Shown here: piece after piece, positions 7,593-11,212 of the stretch
Layout: every line of letters starts with the position of its first letter
Position numbering within the stretch: position 1 is the first letter of the stretch
NCBI GenBank assembly: GCA_023248835.1
Contig: JAHFDU010000061.1
Coordinates: 3,434-14,645 of the forward strand
Length of the DNA: 11,212 nt
From: Myxococcales bacterium
Lineage (GTDB): Bacteria; Myxococcota_A; Polyangia; Palsa-1104
Reading direction: 5' to 3'
The notes under the pieces: generated by a model
Database searches by the model: none
What the model was told of the DNA's origin: nothing
What the model saw: only the letters and a program-made list of their open reading frames with translations
Translations under genes and position numbers: made by a program

Positions 7593-7599
7593 CTCCTTA
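7593..7599 (-). promoter_or_regulatory. Ribosome binding site of the FabZ-type gene
   Basis: Minus-strand TAAGGAG, four nucleotides before the GTG at 7588. It is the strongest Shine-Dalgarno match in the leftward operon and supports GTG as the start. Confidence 0.65.
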
Positions 7600-7622
7600 T
7601 TGGCGGTTTGGACGGCGGGCGC

Positions 7623-7652
7623 AGTATACGTGATGTCGCGCAACTGTGTTAA
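7623..7652 (-). promoter_or_regulatory. Candidate sigma70-type promoter for the leftward biosynthetic operon
   Basis: On the minus strand TTAACA (7652-7647) and TATACT (7628-7623) are separated by 18 nt, each one or two mismatches from the sigma70 consensus. Transcription would begin about 7615, leaving a leader of roughly 30 nt before the dehydratase GTG. The element lies in the 84-bp spacer between divergent genes. Its -35 box overlaps the AAGGAG ribosome site of the rightward hydroxylase gene. No operator palindrome is evident. This is a pattern match only. Confidence 0.5.
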
Positions 7653-7656
7653 GGAG
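7651..7656 (+). promoter_or_regulatory. Possible ribosome binding site of the hydroxylase gene, unusually far from the ATG
   Basis: A perfect AAGGAG lies 16 nt before the ATG at 7673, beyond the usual 5-10 nt. An in-frame TAG at 7658-7660 and the lack of GTG or TTG codons between rule out an earlier start. Translation may be inefficient, or the motif may belong to the opposing promoter only. Confidence 0.35.
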
Positions 7657-7672
7657 ATAGGTCGTCGCTCGG

Positions 7673-8755
7673 ATGGATACCAACGATTATTACACGCTGC
7701 TCGTCCCGATCTTCTTGGCGCTCATGGCCGCCGACGCCTGGCTGGCGCGTAAACAGGGCTTACGTTCGCACTATCCACCCGACACCATCGCCAACCTATC
7801 CTGTGGGCTCGGCCAGATTCTGGTAGGCATCTTCACCGGCGGAATGATCCTCGGCACCTACTCCTGGGCACTTGGCCGAATCGCCCTGTTTCATTGGAGT
7901 AGAGATAGCATCCTTCCTTGGGCGATCGCGTTCCCGCTCGTCGACTTTTGCTACTATTGGTTCCATCGCTGTTCACACCGCATCAACGCTCTCTGGGTGA
8001 TCCATGCGGTTCACCATCAGAGCGAAGAGATGAACATCTCAGTTGCGTTGCGGCAGCCCTGGTTCTCCGATTTTTCCGCCTTCCTCTTCTATTGGCCGCT
8101 GCCTCTCCTCGGAGTCCCGCGCGCCGCCTTCTTCTTCGCAGTGGGCTGTCTCTCACTCTACCAAGTGCTACTGCACACCCGCCTGTTTGCGCATCCTGGT
8201 CGGTGGGGGTGGCTCTTCAACACACCGGCACATCACCGCCTCCACCACGCGATCGACGCCGCCTACCGAGATCGCAACTTTGGCTCGATGCTGATTATCT
8301 GGGACCGGCTGTTCGGCACCTTTGCGCGTGAAAAGCACGCACCGCACTTTGGCATCGCGCCGCGGTTCGCCAGCTGGAACCCGCTTTGGGCGCAAGTCGC
8401 ACCACTTGCCGCCGTCATCGCGACCATGCGCCGAGCGCGGCGTCCATTCGATTCGCTCCGAGTTTGGTGGAAGCCGCCCGAATGGAAACCACCGGAGGCA
8501 CGGTTAGAAGACGTTGTAACACCGCCGACGATCCCGCCGCGCACCGTGGTCAAGTATGCGCGAGTTCAATTCATCGTCATCGGGATCATTGCGCTCACAA
8601 CGCTTTGGCGAGAGCAATACCTTGGAGCTACCTGGGCTGTAATTCTCGTCGCTGTCGTGCTCGCCGGTACCGGTCTCGTCGGCGCTCTGCTCGATGGGAC
8701 GCGGTTTTCGTCTGTCAGATTCCGCCGTTCGCCGGCAACACCTTCCCAGTCATAA
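7673..8755 (+). CDS. Membrane di-iron hydroxylase, fatty acid hydroxylase/sterol desaturase superfamily, AGMO-like (360 aa)
   Basis: The only rightward gene. Three histidine boxes ligate the di-iron centre: HRCSH (98-102), HAVHH (111-115) and HRLHH (188-192). Hydrophobic helices lie at about 8-25, 40-72, 80-97 and 131-168, plus two more after residue 300, so this is an integral membrane enzyme with its boxes on the cytoplasmic face. The stretch ALRQPWF after box two, NTPAHHRLHH, and IIWDRLFGTF after box three resemble alkylglycerol monooxygenase (TMEM195/AGMO) more than C5-sterol desaturase. AGMO cleaves ether lipids by hydroxylating the carbon next to the ether oxygen. The bacterial homologue's substrate is unknown; hydroxylation of the lipid-like product of this locus is inference. 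Its 3' end overlaps the convergent SDR gene by 41 bp. Superfamily certain, subgroup probable. Confidence 0.87.
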   Translation: MDTNDYYTLLVPIFLALMAADAWLARKQGLRSHYPPDTIANLSCGLGQILVGIFTGGMILGTYSWALGRIALFHWSRDSILPWAIAFPLVDFCYYWFHRCSHRINALWVIHAVHHQSEEMNISVALRQPWFSDFSAFLFYWPLPLLGVPRAAFFFAVGCLSLYQVLLHTRLFAHPGRWGWLFNTPAHHRLHHAIDAAYRDRNFGSMLIIWDRLFGTFAREKHAPHFGIAPRFASWNPLWAQVAPLAAVIATMRRARRPFDSLRVWWKPPEWKPPEARLEDVVTPPTIPPRTVVKYARVQFIVIGIIALTTLWREQYLGATWAVILVAVVLAGTGLVGALLDGTRFSSVRFRRSPATPSQS

Positions 8756-9443
8756 AAGTATTCTCGAGAGCAAGCCAAAGAATCGCGCGCGCAGCCTCCT
8801 CGGGTGTGCCAATGCGTCGCAGAGCGCTGAAGGTCTTGTAGTCTTCTCGCATCTTCGGACTGATCTCGCGCGACAGGCCACTGTCGAGCAGACCAAGCGC
8901 GACCAGATTGACGCAGATTCCGCTCGGCCCGAGCTCTTTGGCAAGTGCCATCACCATCGCTGAAACTAATCCTTGGCTCGCCGCGTAGTGCACAGGAAGC
9001 GGCAACGACTGGGTGCGGTCAAGTGCTCCGACGATAACAATATGGCCCTCTTTTCGGGCCGCCATCGCCGGAGCAAGTGCCTGGCAGGCGACAAAGGGTG
9101 CCTGACCGTTTATCGCCAGGGTTGATTGCCAATCACCGTCGGTGATTTCACCGAGCTTCAGCTGTCGACTCACCGCCGCGCAGTGGATGAAAATGCTCGG
9201 CGGAGTTTCTGCATTGGCCAGCTCCTCCGACAGCCCGCGCACTTGCTCAGGCTTTTCGAGATCGACGCGTACCGCGCGCTGCCCGAGCTCCTGAGACAGA
9301 GATTTCGCAAGCTCCTCTGAATGGAGATAGGTGAAGACCGTGGGTATGTGCGCCCGCGCCAGACCACGAAGCACCGCGCCACCCACTGCACCGGTACCGC
9401 CAAAGACCAATGCGTATTGATTACGATTTAGACGAGTTGGCAC
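8715..9443 (-). CDS. SDR-family protein lacking catalytic Ser and Lys (242 aa)
   Basis: A FabG-sized Rossmann-fold SDR: GGTGAVGG at residues 15-22 is a nucleotide-binding glycine motif, N112 is kept, and the end MTGKVLPANGGI is FabG-like. The active site is degenerate. Tyr153 is present, but the following motif reads YAASQ, so the catalytic Lys is Gln157, and the Ser position 13 residues before Tyr is Ala140. Normal ketoreductase activity is doubtful. It shares PVHYAA and the GLLD segment with the partial SDR at the right edge, so the two may be related subunits, one active and one structural. GTG at 9443 overlaps the aminotransferase stop by 16 bp. A role as a heteromeric partner is inference; a changed reaction is the alternative. 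Confidence 0.82.
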   Translation of the reverse strand: MPTRLNRNQYALVFGGTGAVGGAVLRGLARAHIPTVFTYLHSEELAKSLSQELGQRAVRVDLEKPEQVRGLSEELANAETPPSIFIHCAAVSRQLKLGEITDGDWQSTLAINGQAPFVACQALAPAMAARKEGHIVIVGALDRTQSLPLPVHYAASQGLVSAMVMALAKELGPSGICVNLVALGLLDSGLSREISPKMREDYKTFSALRRIGTPEEAARAILWLALENTFMTGKVLPANGGI

Positions 9444-10759
9444 AGGTATGAAAGCTCCTCCTGAAGCGCGCGCACGAACTCGGCAAGCCGCTCCTCTTCG
9501 ATGGTGAAGCGGGGCTGAATGCGCAAGACGCTCCAGTCATGGCCGCAAACGAAGCAGAAAAAACCACGTTTATAGAGACGGTGGCAAAGCAGCAAACCAA
9601 CCGTAGGCTGATGCGCGAGATCTCCCATTCCAAAATGTTCAAATGACAACCACGGATGGTCGGTGGATCGAAGCACGATGCCGAGAGCCAGTCCCGCTCC
9701 GCGCACTTCGGCGAACAGCGGCAGGGAAGCGAGCGACTCTTGGATGGCGCGGCGCAATGCAGTGCCGATTCGATCCACTCGATCGATGAGTTCATCGGTG
9801 AGTAGATCAAGTGCCGCATGCGCAGCGACACAGACCGCAGCGCTGCCGCTGAAGGTGCAGTTGTGCGCCTCCGAGGTCTCGAAATTCTGGCCATACGCCT
9901 GTTCGAAGAGCTCGCGGCGTGTCAGCATCGCTGAAATCGGCAGCAGGCCGCCACCGAGATGTTTGGCGAGCAGGATCGCGTCAGGCCGGCGTGGCCAAGT
10001 TTCGCTGGCGAGAAACTTACCTGATCGTCCAAGTCCGGTCTGAACTTCATCCGCAACCAGCAGAGCGCCGTGCTCTTTGGTGAGAGTGCACAGCAATTCG
10101 ACAAATTCTTTCGTCAGCGGTCGCACGCCGCCTTCGAGCTGGATTGGCTCAACCACCACCGCGGCGACATCCCCCGCTGCGAAAGCAGCCGCGAGCGCAT
10201 CGCTGTCAGCAAAGGGAATCGAGCTGAGCCCTGGAACATGGGGGCCGAACGGGTCGCGATAGGGGCCTTTCGCCATCAACGCGCAGCTGCCCATGGTGCA
10301 CCCGTGGTAGGCACCGTCGAGTGAAAGGACACGTTTTTTCCCGGTGACAATTCGCGCAAGCTTGATCGCCGCTTCGACCGCCTCGCTGCCGGAGCTCGAA
10401 AAAAACGCATTGGAGTAGGCGTGGCGCTCGCCCTGCAACGTCCGATTGGCTCTCTCACACAGGCGGCGCGCCAAGCTCCCGGCGTAGGGATTGACGCGAG
10501 ATGGGAACCACGAAGGCGAATCGGAGTCGAGAAACTCGCGCACCGCTTGCGTGATTGCCCGATTGCGATGGCCGAACGCCTGTGTACCATGAAAATCTTC
10601 GATCGCCTGCCCTTGCCGATCAACGAGTCGGCCGTCAAGCGCACGAACCATGGTGGCTGGCTCTCCAGAAAGCTCAGCACGCAGGGCAATCAGCGGATTG
10701 ACGAACTCGCGAAAATCTTCGAATCCGTGGCGCAAGATTGTTTCCGTTCGCGATGCCAT
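9428..10759 (-). CDS. Class III PLP-dependent aminotransferase (443 aa)
   Basis: A fold-type I class III aminotransferase of full length. Visible landmarks: SSSGSEAVEAAIKLAR (121-136, phosphate binding), GAYHG (149-153, aromatic stacking on PLP), VVEPIQLEGG (about 202-211), D237 in VADEVQTG (binds the pyridine nitrogen), and the Schiff-base Lys266 in LLAKHLGGGLLP. The family moves amino groups between an amino acid or omega-amine and an aldehyde or ketone; members include acetylornithine, ornithine and omega-amino acid aminotransferases and the HemL mutase. The Lys region is more like the ornithine type than HemL. The ATG at 10759 overlaps the upstream SDR stop in TAATG. Placed between two SDRs, it may aminate a carbonyl made by one of them on a lipid or polyketide chain; this is inference. 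Confidence 0.9.
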   Translation of the reverse strand: MASRTETILRHGFEDFREFVNPLIALRAELSGEPATMVRALDGRLVDRQGQAIEDFHGTQAFGHRNRAITQAVREFLDSDSPSWFPSRVNPYAGSLARRLCERANRTLQGERHAYSNAFFSSSGSEAVEAAIKLARIVTGKKRVLSLDGAYHGCTMGSCALMAKGPYRDPFGPHVPGLSSIPFADSDALAAAFAAGDVAAVVVEPIQLEGGVRPLTKEFVELLCTLTKEHGALLVADEVQTGLGRSGKFLASETWPRRPDAILLAKHLGGGLLPISAMLTRRELFEQAYGQNFETSEAHNCTFSGSAAVCVAAHAALDLLTDELIDRVDRIGTALRRAIQESLASLPLFAEVRGAGLALGIVLRSTDHPWLSFEHFGMGDLAHQPTVGLLLCHRLYKRGFFCFVCGHDWSVLRIQPRFTIEEERLAEFVRALQEELSYLCQLV

Positions 10760-11212
10760 TACAGCCCGCCGTCGACGGAGAGCTTCGCGCCGGTCATCAA
10801 GCTGTTCTCATCGGAGACTAGAAAAACCGCCACTTCTGCCATCTCGGCAGCTGTTGCTACGCGACCGAGTGCGCACTGCGAGATGTATTCCGCAACTCGA
10901 TGTTTCGGCAAGAGCTTGGCCATGCCCACATCTAGGAGTCCTGGCGCCAGGAGATTGACCCGAATGTTGTAGCGACCGACTTCACGCGCCAGCGCTTCGG
11001 TGAAGCCGCGCAATGCCGACTTTGCTGCCGCGTAGTGGACGGGCGCCTCGATGACGCGTTCCGAAGTTCCAGAGCCAATGTTCAAAATTTGACCGGAGCG
11101 GGCCCGTATCATCGGCTTGAGTACCGCGCGCGAGAAGAGGTAGGTCCCTTTGACATTCACATCCATCACCGCGTCCCAATCGGCCTCTTCGAGAAGTGCG
11201 ATCGGCAGCACC
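10759..11212 (-). CDS. SDR oxidoreductase, FabG-like, C-terminal part (runs off right edge)
   Basis: About 150 residues of an SDR whose N-terminal nucleotide-binding part lies beyond the right edge; the GTG at 11211 is an internal Val, not a start. The catalytic residues are present: Ser in NIGSG (residue 47 of the visible part), Tyr60 and Lys64 in HYAAAK, and Asn in the DVNVKG motif. The end LMTGAKLSVDGGL is FabG-like. It is likely an NAD(P)H ketoreductase or an alcohol dehydrogenase. PVHYAA and PGLLDVGM echo the degenerate SDR at 8715-9443. The gene leads into the aminotransferase with a TAATG overlap, so it belongs to the same operon. Acting before the aminotransferase on the same carbonyl position is possible but unproved. 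Confidence 0.87.
   Translation of the reverse strand, partial: VLPIALLEEADWDAVMDVNVKGTYLFSRAVLKPMIRARSGQILNIGSGTSERVIEAPVHYAAAKSALRGFTEALAREVGRYNIRVNLLAPGLLDVGMAKLLPKHRVAEYISQCALGRVATAAEMAEVAVFLVSDENSLMTGAKLSVDGGL

Noticed and set aside
9428..10759. Glutamate-1-semialdehyde aminomutase (HemL) for tetrapyrrole synthesis
   Set aside because: The Lys region (LLAKHLGGGLLP) and DEVQTG segment are nearer to ornithine-type enzymes, and no heme gene is near; only the general class III call is supported.
1..11212. Firm naming of the locus as an aryl polyene or ladderane cluster
   Set aside because: No ammonia-lyase, adenylation or acyltransferase gene typical of aryl polyene loci, and no desaturase set as proposed for ladderanes, is visible; similarity is limited to the shared KS/FabG/FabZ/ACP core.
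1..11212. tRNA, rRNA, CRISPR array, insertion sequence or long repeats
   Set aside because: No repeated spacer pattern, no terminal inverted repeats with a transposase, and no RNA gene signature was found on reading; coding density is near complete.

Overview
The window is one dense lipid or polyketide-type biosynthetic locus from a high-GC bacterium (about 60% G+C by eye). Every gene family here is bacterial, several genes start with GTG or TTG, and successive genes overlap by 1-16 bp. Nothing in the sequence fixes the phylum. A Gram-negative environmental lineage (deltaproteobacterial-, acidobacterial- or Binatota-like) is only a guess.

Layout. (1) A leftward operon starts at a divergent spacer near 7.6 kb and runs off the left edge. 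Its order is FabZ-type dehydratase (7121-7588), ketosynthase KS1 (5930-7120), a KS-like protein without catalytic residues (4899-5939), ketosynthase KS2 (3607-4902), a second KS-like protein without catalytic residues (2450-3610), FabG-type ketoreductase (1716-2453), nitroreductase-fold flavoprotein (1033-1719), an unusually long acyl carrier protein (638-1036), and the N-terminal half of a radical SAM enzyme (1-622). The radical SAM protein has the cysteine layout of the archaeal tetraether lipid synthase (Tes)/MJ0619 family. (2) One rightward gene (7673-8755) encodes a membrane di-iron hydroxylase of the fatty acid hydroxylase superfamily, closest in motif pattern to alkylglycerol monooxygenase. 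(3) A second leftward operon enters from the right edge: a partial SDR reductase (10759-11212), a class III PLP aminotransferase (9428-10759), and an SDR that lacks its catalytic Ser and Lys (8715-9443). It converges on the hydroxylase gene with a 41-bp overlap.

How the genes may work together. KS, KS-like partner, FabG, FabZ and free-standing ACP together are the equipment of a dissociated iterative chain-elongation system, as in aryl polyene, cinnamoyl/ishigamide-type polyene or specialised fatty acid pathways. Two KS/inactive-KS pairs suggest two condensing heterodimers, perhaps with different starter or length specificity. No enoyl reductase of a classic Fab type is visible, so the chain may stay unsaturated unless the nitroreductase-like protein reduces it. 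The Tes-like radical SAM enzyme, the AGMO-like hydroxylase and the aminotransferase are plausible tailoring enzymes. They would point to a lipid-like product that could be C-C coupled or otherwise modified at unactivated carbons, hydroxylated, and amine-bearing. The product is unknown; this is inference from gene content.

No rRNA, tRNA, CRISPR, insertion sequence or clear terminator was seen, and no gene-free stretch exceeds about 85 bp.
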